Shown here piece after piece: positions 8,744-16,762 of a stretch of 64,000 nt of DNA. Location: NCBI GenBank assembly GCA_016000265.1, contig JAECRL010000014.1, forward strand, positions 41,197 to 105,196, in the 5' to 3' direction. The position numbers and the translations under genes are program-made. Below the pieces are notes generated by a model. It was not told where the DNA came from. It saw nothing but the letters and a program-made list of their open reading frames with translations, and ran no database searches. Each line of letters opens with the position of its first letter. The first letter of the stretch is position 1. Origin of the DNA: Burkholderiales bacterium (GTDB lineage Bacteria > Pseudomonadota > Gammaproteobacteria > Burkholderiales > Burkholderiaceae_C).

Positions 8744-10804
8744 TCAAACAGGGTGGGGCAAGGCCTCGTGGCCCAAAGCCTGGCGCCGCGCCAAGGCCTC
8801 CTCGTCGCAACGCGGGCAGAAGGCGTGCTCGCCGGCCAGGTAGCCGTGTGTCGGGCAGATGGAGAACGTCGGCGTGATGGTGATGTAGGGCAAGCGGAAG
8901 CGCGACAGCGCACGCCGCACCAAGTTCTTGCAAGCCTGCGCCGACGACACCCGCTCGCCCAAGTACAGGTGCAGCACCGTGCCGCCGGTGTACTTGCGCT
9001 GCAAGGCCTCTTGCCGAGCCAGGGCCTCGAAGGGGTCGTCGCAAAAGCCCACGGGCAACTGCGACGAGTTCGTGTAGTACGGCTCTTCCACCGTGCCCGC
9101 CTGCAAGATGCCAGGGAAGCGCAGCCGGTCTTCCTTGGCGAAGCGGTAGGTCGTGCCCTCGGCCGGCGTGGCCTCGAGGTTGTAGAGGTGGCCGGTGGCC
9201 TCCTGCATGCCCGTGATGCGCTCGCGGATGTGGTCGAGGTAGCGCAGCGCGAAGGCCTCGCCCCACGGCGTGGTGATGTCCTCCAGCCCCTGTGTGAAGT
9301 TGCGGATCATCTCGTTGATGCCGTTGACGCCAACGGTCGAGAAGTGGTTGCGCAGCGTGCCCAGGTAGCGCTTGGTGTAGGGGAACAGGCCCGCGTCCAT
9401 GTGCCCCTGGATCACCTTGCGCTTGATCTCCAGGCTCTGGCTGGCCAGTTGCAGAAGGTGGTCGGTGCGCGCCAGCAGGCCGGGCTCGTCTCCCGCATGC
9501 AGGAAGCCCAGCCGCGCGCAGTTCAGCGTCACCACGCCGAGCGAGCCCGTTTGCTCCGCCGAGCCGAACAGGCCGTTGCCACGCTTGAGCAACTCGCGCA
9601 AATCGAGCTGCAAGCGGCAGCACATCGAGCGGATCATGTGCGGCTGCAACTCCGAGTTCACGAAGTTCTGGAAGTACGGCAGGCCGTACTTGGCCGTCAT
9701 CTCGAACAAGGCCTCGGTGTTGGGGTGGTCCCAGTCGAAGTCCTTGGTGATGTTGTAGGTCGGGATGGGGAATGTGAAGGCCCTGCCGCGCGCATCGCCC
9801 GCCATCATCACGTCGATGTAGGCGCGGTTGATCATGTCCATCTCGGCCTGCAGGTCGCCATAGGCGAAGGGCATCTCCACGCCACCGATCACGGGCACCT
9901 GCTCGCGCAGGTCTTCGGGGCAGACCCAGTCGAAGGTCAGGTTGGTGAACGGCGTCTGCGTGCCCCAGCGCGATGGCACGTTGAGGTTGTAGATCAGCTC
10001 CTGCAGGCACTGGCGCACCTGCTCGTAAGCCAGGCCATCCTTGCGGATGTAAGGCGCCAGGTAGGTGTCGAACGAGCTGAAGGCCTGCGCCCCCGCCCAC
10101 TCGTTCTGCAGCGTGCCCAGGAAGTTGACGATCTGCCCCACGGCCGACGACAGGTGCTTCGGTGGCCCCGCCTCCACCTTGCCCGGCACACCGTTGAGCC
10201 CCTCGTGCAGCAGCGTGCGCAGCGACCAGCCCGCGCAATAGCCCGAGAGCATGTCGAGGTCGTGGATGTGGAAGTCGGCGTCGCGGTGCGCCTGGCCCAC
10301 CTGCGGCGGGTAGACGTGGCTGAGCCAGTAGTTGGCGATCACCTTGCCCGACACGTTGAGGATGAGCCCGCCCAGCGAATAGCCCTGGTTGGCGTTGGCG
10401 TGGATGCGCCAGTCTTGCCGGTGCAGGTACTCGTTGACCGAGCGCTCGACATCGACCGCGGTGCGGCGGTCTTCGCGCAACGCGCGGTGCTGCTCGCGGT
10501 AGACGATGTAGGCGCGCGCGGCCTGGGTGTGGCCCGCGTCGAGCAACACCTGCTCGACCACGTCCTGGATGTGCTCGACCGTGGGCACGCGCACGCTCAG
10601 GCGCTGGATGACGGCGTCGGTCAGGCGCCACGCCTCATCGACATCAAAGGCCTGCGTGGCCTCCCCCGCCGCAGCGATGGCTCGCGCAATGCGTTCGGGC
10701 TGAAAGCCAGCCGTGCCCCCGTTGCGCTTGAAGACGGCCACGGGCGTGGCGCGGGGGGCGTTTCGGGGGGCGTTGGCGGCGGGCGGGCTGGCGCTGGTTG
10801 GCAT
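8744..10804 (-). CDS. nrdD: Anaerobic (class III) ribonucleoside-triphosphate reductase, large polypeptide NrdD
   Basis: NrdD reduces ribonucleotides to deoxyribonucleotides without oxygen. The 686-residue protein opens with a low-complexity tail, then an ATP-cone at about residues 22-115 (VAVFKRNGG through AYIVYREQHR), then the barrel. Landmarks are SGYCAGWSLRTLL, TPFTNLTFDWVCPEDL, GNGLFGSAEQTGSLGVVTLNCARLGF and TVGVNGINEMIRNFTQG. The end is CPTHGYLAGEHAFCPRCDEE, part of the zinc-binding region. It stops before the glycyl-radical segment, which is on the next ORF. I chose the ATG at 10804 because GGAGA lies just upstream; 10819 is the alternative. An FNR-type box is about 80 bases upstream. 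Confidence 0.94.
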   Translation of the reverse strand: MPTSASPPAANAPRNAPRATPVAVFKRNGGTAGFQPERIARAIAAAGEATQAFDVDEAWRLTDAVIQRLSVRVPTVEHIQDVVEQVLLDAGHTQAARAYIVYREQHRALREDRRTAVDVERSVNEYLHRQDWRIHANANQGYSLGGLILNVSGKVIANYWLSHVYPPQVGQAHRDADFHIHDLDMLSGYCAGWSLRTLLHEGLNGVPGKVEAGPPKHLSSAVGQIVNFLGTLQNEWAGAQAFSSFDTYLAPYIRKDGLAYEQVRQCLQELIYNLNVPSRWGTQTPFTNLTFDWVCPEDLREQVPVIGGVEMPFAYGDLQAEMDMINRAYIDVMMAGDARGRAFTFPIPTYNITKDFDWDHPNTEALFEMTAKYGLPYFQNFVNSELQPHMIRSMCCRLQLDLRELLKRGNGLFGSAEQTGSLGVVTLNCARLGFLHAGDEPGLLARTDHLLQLASQSLEIKRKVIQGHMDAGLFPYTKRYLGTLRNHFSTVGVNGINEMIRNFTQGLEDITTPWGEAFALRYLDHIRERITGMQEATGHLYNLEATPAEGTTYRFAKEDRLRFPGILQAGTVEEPYYTNSSQLPVGFCDDPFEALARQEALQRKYTGGTVLHLYLGERVSSAQACKNLVRRALSRFRLPYITITPTFSICPTHGYLAGEHAFCPRCDEEALARRQALGHEALPHPV

Positions 10805-10853
10805 GCTGTCTCCACGCATTCAGTGGCTGACACAGGCGTCAGCCACCCGAGGC

Positions 10854-10859
10854 AGTGTT
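10854..10859 (-). promoter_or_regulatory. Candidate -10 element of the nrdD promoter
   Basis: Read on the minus strand the hexamer is AACACT, matching TATAAT at three of six positions. Its value is positional: it lies exactly where a -10 should be for a class II FNR-type promoter driven by the box at 10882-10895. No good -35 hexamer is present, as expected for an activator-dependent promoter. Confidence 0.45.
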
Positions 10860-10881
10860 TCGACATGCTGTGGGGAGGGTT

Positions 10882-10895
10882 TTGACGGACGTCAA
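10882..10895. promoter_or_regulatory. FNR/DNR-type binding box upstream of nrdD
   Basis: TTGACGGACGTCAA is a perfect palindrome of the form TTGAC-N4-GTCAA, one base per half-site from the E. coli FNR consensus TTGAT-N4-ATCAA. It fits the broader CRP/FNR-family pattern TTGA-N6-TCAA used by FNR, ANR and DNR proteins. Its centre at 10888.5 lies 41.5 bases upstream of a predicted nrdD start site near 10847, the class II activator position. It probably activates nrdD-nrdG when oxygen is absent. A divergent effect on the gene at 11128 cannot be excluded. Confidence 0.75.
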
Positions 10896-11127
10896 TCGCA
10901 CCAAGGGAGCCGACCTGGACCAGGCGTGCATGGCCTGCACATCGAAACCCGTGGGGCCCCTCGCCTGAGGAATCGCCCGCGACAGTCGGCGGAACCTGCA
11001 CGGGCCCAAAACAGTGCCATCTGCACGTTGACGCACAACCGTTGACCGGCCCACTACACTGTGCAGCATACGCTGGGTCTACCATCATTTTGTCAGCGAC
11101 CCGTGTCAGCCAGGAGAGCCTCCAGAC

Positions 11128-13332
11128 ATGCCGGACAGCATCGATGAACTTCTGACCTTCAGTGACGACGATCAGCCCTCCGCGGAGTTTTCTCACGGTC
11201 GCCACTGGCAGGTCCTGATCGTGGATGACGAACCTGATGTACACGCGGCCACCCAACTGGCACTGCGAGGCCTGAACATTGAAGACCGCCCCCTGGCCTT
11301 CACCCACGCCCACTCGGCGGCAGAAGCGTTGAATTTGTTGCAGCAGCGCCAGGACTTTGCGGTGGCGCTGATCGACGTGGTGATGGAAACCGATGACGCC
11401 GGCCTGAAGTTGGTTCGGGCCATTCGAGAGCAGCTAGGCAATTCAATGCTGCGAATCATCCTGCGCACCGGTCAACCCGGCTATGCGCCTGAGATCGACA
11501 CCATTCGTCAGTACGACATCAACGACTACAAAACCAAGACCGAACTGACCAGGGTTCGCCTGTTCACCAGCGTGACCCTGGCCGTGCGAGCCCACGCCCA
11601 GTTGCAGCAACTGGAATCCAGCCGACACGGCTTGGAGCAGATCCTCACCGCCGCTGGTGAACTGGGCCAGCCATCGGGCTTGAAAAAGTTTGCCGCAGGC
11701 ATCGTCACCCAGCTTTGCGCGCTGCTCAAGGTCAATGAAAAGTGCCTGGTGTGTGCGGTCGTGAATGACCCCCAGAGCGAGCCCGTCGTGCTGGCAGCCG
11801 CCGGCAACTGTGCTGGCTGGATGGGCATGCCCTTGCAGCAGGTGCCGGATCCTCGAGTCCGCCTGCGACTGGAGCGCACCCTGACCGCCCGTCAACACTC
11901 ACTCGACGACGGCGTCTGTGTCTACTGTCCCGGAACCGAAGGGCAGGCCATCGCAGCGTTCGTCGACCTGCCGCGCCCCCTTGATGACGTGGAGCGCCGG
12001 CTGCTGGAGGTTTTTTGCAGCAACATCTCAACCGCGTTTGAAAACCTGCAATTGCACCTGAACGTCAACGAGCTGGCATTTCACGACAACCTGGTCCGCC
12101 TGCCCAACCGACATGCATTCATCGCATCACTGAACGAACGCGAGGGACTCGATCAGGTCGTGGCCTTGATGGACCTGGACAACTTCTCCTACATCAACAG
12201 CGTGCTGGACGATGCCTTCGGCGACCGGGTGTTGCAGGCCGTCGCCGATCGCTTGACCGGCACCTTCAAGGGGTGCCGCTGCGTGGCCCGCGTCGGAGGA
12301 GACCTGTTTGCCCTGCACGGGCCAGCTGACGCAATCCAGCCCGAGCGGATCGCCAGCGTGTTTGCCTCACCGTTCACCATCGATCAAAGCGAGCCCCTGC
12401 GCCTGTCCGCAACCACGGGGCTGATCGTGATTGACGGCCCGACTCAACCCGCCGCCGAGATCCTGAAAAACGCTGGCGTGGCACTGAAGCAAGCCAAGCA
12501 CTTCAATCGAGGCAAGACACTCACGTTCAGATCCGAATTGGCCGACGCCGCCCGTGACCGCATGACGCTGCTGAGCCGGCTGCGCACGGCATTCTCAGCA
12601 GAGCGCCTGCACCTCAATTTCCAGCCCTTCATCCACCTGGCCAGCAACCGCGTGGTGGGTGCCGAGTGCCTGCTTCGCTGGAAAACCGAGGAAGGTCGCT
12701 TCATTCCGCCAGATGAGTTCATCCCCTTGGCCGAACAGTCGGGGTTGATGGTGGCGCTGGGTGAATGGGTTGTGCGCACCGCCTTGCGCTGGCGGGCCGG
12801 CCTGAAAGGGCTGGTGGATGACGACTTCCGCGTGGCCATCAACGTCTCCCAGATGCAGTTCAATGAACCCGACTTCGTGGCCTCACTGCTGACGGCGATG
12901 AACGAGCAGCAACTGAGCGGACACCAGGTGGAAGTGGAGTTGACGGAGTCGGTGGCCGTGGGACACGTCCACCTGATCTCCGAGCGCATCAATCAGCTGC
13001 GGTTGCACGGCGTGCGCATCGCCATGGACGACTTTGGAACCGGGTACTCCTCCCTGAGCATCCTCCAGCAATTGAGCATCGATCGTTTGAAGATCGACCG
13101 ATCCTTTGTCAGCGGCACCAAGTCCGGCCCCCAATCCATGGGGATCGTGCGCACCATTGCCGCCCTCGCTCACCACCTTCAACTGAGCACCATTGCCGAG
13201 GGCATTGAAACCGAATCTCAACGCACCAACTTGCTGGAGTTGGGTTGCGAAGAAGGCCAAGGCTACCTGTTCAGCAAGCCGCTGGACGAAGCATCCTTCC
13301 GTCGGTTTTTGATCTCTCACCGGGCGGAGTGA
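11128..13332 (+). CDS. Response regulator with receiver, DUF3369-like, degenerate GGDEF and EAL domains
   Basis: This 734-residue c-di-GMP signalling protein has four parts. Residues 28-150 are a receiver with Asp33/Asp34, phospho-acceptor Asp83 in LIDVVME and Lys135. Residues 165-310 resemble the DUF3369 sensor region. A GGDEF domain at about 315-470 has the signature changed to RVGGDLFAL, so cyclase activity is unlikely. An EAL domain at about 480-730 keeps AECLLRWK, NVSQMQF, ELTES, MDDFGTGYSSL, LKIDRSFV and AEGIET, so phosphodiesterase activity is likely. The PAS histidine kinase gene starts four bases downstream and is the obvious partner. Phosphorylation probably tunes c-di-GMP breakdown; the signal is unknown. 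Confidence 0.92.
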   Translation: MPDSIDELLTFSDDDQPSAEFSHGRHWQVLIVDDEPDVHAATQLALRGLNIEDRPLAFTHAHSAAEALNLLQQRQDFAVALIDVVMETDDAGLKLVRAIREQLGNSMLRIILRTGQPGYAPEIDTIRQYDINDYKTKTELTRVRLFTSVTLAVRAHAQLQQLESSRHGLEQILTAAGELGQPSGLKKFAAGIVTQLCALLKVNEKCLVCAVVNDPQSEPVVLAAAGNCAGWMGMPLQQVPDPRVRLRLERTLTARQHSLDDGVCVYCPGTEGQAIAAFVDLPRPLDDVERRLLEVFCSNISTAFENLQLHLNVNELAFHDNLVRLPNRHAFIASLNEREGLDQVVALMDLDNFSYINSVLDDAFGDRVLQAVADRLTGTFKGCRCVARVGGDLFALHGPADAIQPERIASVFASPFTIDQSEPLRLSATTGLIVIDGPTQPAAEILKNAGVALKQAKHFNRGKTLTFRSELADAARDRMTLLSRLRTAFSAERLHLNFQPFIHLASNRVVGAECLLRWKTEEGRFIPPDEFIPLAEQSGLMVALGEWVVRTALRWRAGLKGLVDDDFRVAINVSQMQFNEPDFVASLLTAMNEQQLSGHQVEVELTESVAVGHVHLISERINQLRLHGVRIAMDDFGTGYSSLSILQQLSIDRLKIDRSFVSGTKSGPQSMGIVRTIAALAHHLQLSTIAEGIETESQRTNLLELGCEEGQGYLFSKPLDEASFRRFLISHRAE

Positions 13333-13336
13333 GTCG

Positions 13337-14983
13337 ATGGAAGTCGACAGCAGCCACTTCCAGTCTCTGGTCAACAACATCCCCGGCATCAGCTATCGAT
13401 GCTTGTACGACGCGGATTGGACCATGCTGTTCATCAGCACGCACGTCGATCACGTCACGGGGTATTCGGCAACCGAGTTGCTCAACAACAAGGAAACTTC
13501 ATACGCTTCGCTGATCCTCGAAGAAGACAACGTCAAAGCAGGCCAGACCGTGGCCGCAGCCATCGCCCGCAACGAGCCTTGGCAAGTTGAGTACCGCGTG
13601 CGGCACAAAAGCGGTCAGATTCGCTGGGCCAGCGAGCGCGGCCAGGCCGTGCTGGATGAACAAGGCAAGGTGTTGTACCTGGACGGCTTCATCCTGGACA
13701 TCTCGGAGGAGAAGAACGCCAAGCAGGCCATGGAGCGGCTCGCCGTGCTGGTGCGCAACAGCAGTGAGGCCATGTTCCTGCTCCAGGATGCTGTGTTCCT
13801 GGACTGCAACGACGCATCCCTGAGCCTGTTTGGCTACACCAAAGAAGAGCTCCTCACCAAGCATCCCGAGGTGCTTTCACCAACGCATCAACCCGACGGG
13901 GTCGCTTCGTCTGAGATGGGACGGCAACACATCGAACTGGCCGCATCAGGGGTTCCCCAACACTTTGAGTGGGTTCATCAACGCCGGGACGGCAGCCTGT
14001 TCGATGCCGAGGTGTCACTCAACCGCATCCTGGAGAATGACGTTGTCATCGTGTTTGGCATCGTTCGAGACATCAGTGAGCGCAAGCAGCGAGAGCGTGA
14101 AGTCCATGAACTCAACAGCCGCTTGGAGCAGCGCGTGGCCGAACGGACAGCCGATCTTCAAGCAGCGCTGGAACACCTGAAGCGCGCTCAGGCTGAGTTG
14201 CTGCAGAACGAAAAACTGGCGTCACTTGGCGCCCTGGTTGCTGGCGTGGCACACGAACTCAACACCCCGATCGGCAATGCGGTGACGGTGTCGAGCAGCT
14301 TGCTGGATGCCCATCGGCAGGTCACCGATTTGATGACCACCGGCTTGACACGCCGTGCGCTGCAAGACTTCTTGAACGACGTGGGCGAGGGCAGCCAGAT
14401 CATCGAGCGCAATTTGAGCCGCGCCGCCGAACTGATCAGCAGCTTCAAACAACTGGCTGTGGACCAGACAAGCTATCAACGCCGAAAGTTCAACCTCAGC
14501 GAGGTGGTCCACGAGATCACCCTGACGATGAAACCCGCGCTGCGACGCACCGCCATCGTGCTCGAAGCCAGCATCCCCGATGAACTGGTGCTCGACAGCT
14601 ACCCGGGGCCCCTCGGGCAGATCCTGATGAACCTGATCAACAACGCGCTGGTCCACGCCTACGCAGACAACGCCACGGGAACCGTGCACCTGAAAGCTGA
14701 GCCAGCCGAGGCTGGCTGGCTCAGCCTCAGCGTGAAAGACGATGGATGTGGCATGGAGCCGGCCACACAAAAGCGCATCTTCGACCCGTTCTACACAACC
14801 CGACTGGGCAAAGGCGGCTCAGGCTTGGGACTGCACATTGTTCACACCCTGACGACCGGCATCTTGGGGGGGCGAATCGAGGTTCGGAGTGAACCCAGGA
14901 TCGGTTCGGTGTTCCACCTGCACCTGCCCACCACAGCCCCGACTGATGGGACGCTGCAGACATCGGATGTGCCCCTCACCTGA
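13337..14983 (+). CDS. PAS-domain sensor histidine kinase (soluble)
   Basis: This 548-residue kinase has no membrane segment. Two PAS domains (about residues 5-130 and 135-255) are followed by a coiled coil with RLEQRVAERTADLQAALEHL. The dimerisation domain carries phospho-acceptor His306 in GVAHELNTPIGN. The ATPase domain shows N box NLINNALVHAY, G1 DDGCGMEP and G2 GKGGSGLGLHIV. It sits four bases after the receiver-GGDEF-EAL gene, so the two form a two-component system feeding into c-di-GMP turnover. The cytoplasmic PAS pair suggests sensing of an internal cue such as redox state, oxygen or a small ligand; no heme or flavin residue can be assigned by eye. Confidence 0.93.
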   Translation: MEVDSSHFQSLVNNIPGISYRCLYDADWTMLFISTHVDHVTGYSATELLNNKETSYASLILEEDNVKAGQTVAAAIARNEPWQVEYRVRHKSGQIRWASERGQAVLDEQGKVLYLDGFILDISEEKNAKQAMERLAVLVRNSSEAMFLLQDAVFLDCNDASLSLFGYTKEELLTKHPEVLSPTHQPDGVASSEMGRQHIELAASGVPQHFEWVHQRRDGSLFDAEVSLNRILENDVVIVFGIVRDISERKQREREVHELNSRLEQRVAERTADLQAALEHLKRAQAELLQNEKLASLGALVAGVAHELNTPIGNAVTVSSSLLDAHRQVTDLMTTGLTRRALQDFLNDVGEGSQIIERNLSRAAELISSFKQLAVDQTSYQRRKFNLSEVVHEITLTMKPALRRTAIVLEASIPDELVLDSYPGPLGQILMNLINNALVHAYADNATGTVHLKAEPAEAGWLSLSVKDDGCGMEPATQKRIFDPFYTTRLGKGGSGLGLHIVHTLTTGILGGRIEVRSEPRIGSVFHLHLPTTAPTDGTLQTSDVPLT

Positions 14984-15006
14984 GGCAGGAGGGCCGGCGC
15001 ACCCCT

Positions 15007-16626
15007 TCACTTCACCCCCAAGCGCCTGGCCAGCTTGTGCAGGTTGCTGGCGTCGATGCCCAGCCAGCGAGCCGCTTCGGCCCAATTGCCACCCGCAGCC
15101 TGCAAGGCCTGGCGCACCAGGCCACGCTCGAACTGCGCCACCTGCGTGCGCAAACCCGCCATCCCCGGCCCGGCTGCGCCCGCCCCCATGGGACGGCCCG
15201 CTGGCCCACCGGCCAATGAAGGCCCCGCATCACCTGCGCCCCCCGCAAACGCGACCACCAGGTTGACACCCGGCCCCGCCTCCAGGTCCAGCACGTCCTC
15301 CGTCAAGGTCACGATGTCGCGCCGGTTCACGCCCCGGCTCAGCAGCTTGAGCGCGGCACGGCCCATCACGTGCTCCAGCTCGCGCACGTTGCCGGGCCAG
15401 CCATAGCGCAGCAAGGCCGACTCCGCCGCCGCATCCAGCCGCAGGCTGCGCAAACCCAGCCGCGCCCGGTTGACCTCCAGGAAGTGCCCCGCCAGCAGCA
15501 GCACGTCGTCACCGCGCTCGCGCAGGGGCGGCACGTGGATGGGGTAGACCGACAGCCGGTGGTACAGGTCGGCGCGGAAAACGCCCTGGCTCACCGCGTC
15601 TTTCAAGACCCGGTTGGTGGCGGCCACCACGCGCACGTCCACCTTCACGGGCTTGTCGGCGCCCAGGCGCTGCACCTCGCCGTTCTGCAGGGTGCGCAGC
15701 AGCTTGGCCTGGATGCTCAGCGGCAACTCGCCCACCTCGTCGAGGAAGATGGTGCCGCCGCGCGCCGCCTCGAAGCGCCCGGCCCGGTCGGTGGTCGCGC
15801 CCGAGAACGCGCCCCGCACGTGGCCGAAGAGTTCGCTCTCGGCCAGGGACTCCGGCAGCGCCGCGCAGTTGACGTGCACCATCGGCCCCTTGGCCCGCGC
15901 CGAGCGTTCGTGCACGCGCTGCGCGAACAGCTCCTTGCCCGTGCCCGTCTCGCCCATCAGCAACACCGGCAGGTCGGACTGCGCCACCACGTCCACCTCG
16001 TGCAGCACCCGCTGCAAGGCCGCGCTGTGGCCGATGATGCCCGTGCGCGCGCCAGGCATGGGGGCGTCCACCCCGCCTGATGCCGTCACGCGGGCTTGCC
16101 GCAGCACCTGCACCTCCTGCTCGAGCAGGCTCATGCGCACGGCGGCGGCCACCCAGGGCAGGCAGGCACGCAGGGCCGCGCGGGCAGCGGCGTCGAACGT
16201 GCCTGGCTGCAGCGCGTCGAGCGTCAGCACGCCCCAACGCCGGCCGTCGATGTGCACGCTCGCGCCCATGCAGTCGTGCACGGGCAGCGGGTGGCCGGCC
16301 ATGGCGTCGACCAAGCCGTCGTAGGGGTCGGGCAAGGTGCTGGCGTGCTCGAAGTGAACCACCTCGCGGCTGAGCAAGATGGTCGACAGGCGCGGGTGCT
16401 GCGCCACCTCGAAGGCCCGTCCCAGGGCCTCGCGGTTGAGCCCCTCGGCGGCCACCGGGCGCAAGGCCCCGTCTTCTTCCTGCAGCAGCACGACGGCGTC
16501 GCACGCGAACTGCGCCTTGAGCTGCCCAACCAGCCGCTGCCAGCGCACCGCGCGCGGCAGGTTCACCGCCAGGTCGGCCAGGCCCATGTGCTCGATCAGG
16601 GTGTTTTCAACCTCAACCATGGTCAT
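15007..16626 (-). CDS. norR: Nitric-oxide-responsive sigma-54 activator NorR
   Basis: NorR senses NO through a non-heme iron in its N-terminal GAF domain and activates sigma-54 promoters. The 539-residue protein has GAF at about residues 20-170, with HPLPVHDCMG (Asp118, Cys119) and Asp137, which correspond to iron-centre residues of E. coli NorR. The AAA+ domain covers about 195-425, with Walker A GETGTGKE and Walker B TIFLDEVGELP. A C-terminal Fis-type helix-turn-helix contains GNWAEAARWLGIDASNLHKLARRLG. The sigma-54 contact loop reads GAFSGA instead of the usual GAFTGA. The gene is divergent from norA. A second in-frame ATG at 16620 is an alternative start. Confidence 0.94.
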   Translation of the reverse strand: MTMVEVENTLIEHMGLADLAVNLPRAVRWQRLVGQLKAQFACDAVVLLQEEDGALRPVAAEGLNREALGRAFEVAQHPRLSTILLSREVVHFEHASTLPDPYDGLVDAMAGHPLPVHDCMGASVHIDGRRWGVLTLDALQPGTFDAAARAALRACLPWVAAAVRMSLLEQEVQVLRQARVTASGGVDAPMPGARTGIIGHSAALQRVLHEVDVVAQSDLPVLLMGETGTGKELFAQRVHERSARAKGPMVHVNCAALPESLAESELFGHVRGAFSGATTDRAGRFEAARGGTIFLDEVGELPLSIQAKLLRTLQNGEVQRLGADKPVKVDVRVVAATNRVLKDAVSQGVFRADLYHRLSVYPIHVPPLRERGDDVLLLAGHFLEVNRARLGLRSLRLDAAAESALLRYGWPGNVRELEHVMGRAALKLLSRGVNRRDIVTLTEDVLDLEAGPGVNLVVAFAGGAGDAGPSLAGGPAGRPMGAGAAGPGMAGLRTQVAQFERGLVRQALQAAGGNWAEAARWLGIDASNLHKLARRLGVK

Positions 16627-16633
16627 TCATACC
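16621..16633. promoter_or_regulatory. NorR binding site 1 (GGT-N7-ACC)
   Basis: GGTCATTCATACC matches GGT-N7-ACC, described for NorR of Ralstonia eutropha. It overlaps the norR start codon, so binding here could also repress norR. Its centre is 24 bases from site 2. Confidence 0.6.
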
Positions 16634-16644
16634 CACTTAATTCA

Positions 16645-16657
16645 GGTTTATTTTACC
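16645..16657. promoter_or_regulatory. NorR binding site 2 (GGT-N7-ACC)
   Basis: GGTTTATTTTACC matches GGT-N7-ACC. It lies about 43 bases upstream of the sigma-54 promoter of norA, a normal enhancer position. I searched the region for a third copy, as in R. eutropha, and found none. Confidence 0.68.
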
Positions 16658-16698
16658 CACTCATTTGCCAAGTGCTTGATTTTCAAGGGACCACGAGC

Positions 16699-16714
16699 TG
16701 GCCTGCGGCTTGCG
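16699..16714 (+). promoter_or_regulatory. Sigma-54 promoter of norA
   Basis: TGGCCTGCGGCTTGCG fits the -24/-12 pattern TGGCACG-N4-TTGCA, with GG at 16700-16701 and GC at 16712-16713 separated by the required ten bases. Transcription would begin near 16724, about 40 bases before the norA ATG. It lies downstream of two NorR sites, which together indicate NO-induced expression. Confidence 0.75.
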
Positions 16715-16762
16715 CTGTGAGAAGCAAATCACCTCGTCACCCACCTTGAACAGGAGCCCACC

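Larger units (their letters stand above)
10805..11127. other. Intergenic region between nrdD and the receiver-GGDEF-EAL gene
   Basis: This gene-free stretch of 323 bases separates two divergent genes. On the nrdD side it holds the FNR-type box and a matching -10 element, listed separately. On the other side, TTGACG near 11028 and TTGACC at 11042 are possible -35 elements for the gene starting at 11128, but no convincing -10 is spaced correctly. AGGAG lies 12 bases before the 11128 start. I see no RNA gene or repeat in it. Confidence 0.5.

Noticed and set aside
8744..8746. TGA of nrdD as a selenocysteine or read-through codon
   Set aside because: The following ORF has its own strong AAGGAGG site and ATG, the linker is Pro/Gly-rich and unlike NrdD, and no selenocysteine element is visible.
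8576..10885. 769-codon open frame antisense to nrdD, and a 685-codon frame on the minus strand in another phase
   Set aside because: Long shadow frames are common in GC-rich DNA; the nrdD frame has clear family motifs and these do not.
16677..16687. TTGATTTTCAA near norA as an FNR box
   Set aside because: The half-sites TTGA and TCAA are only three bases apart; the family needs six.
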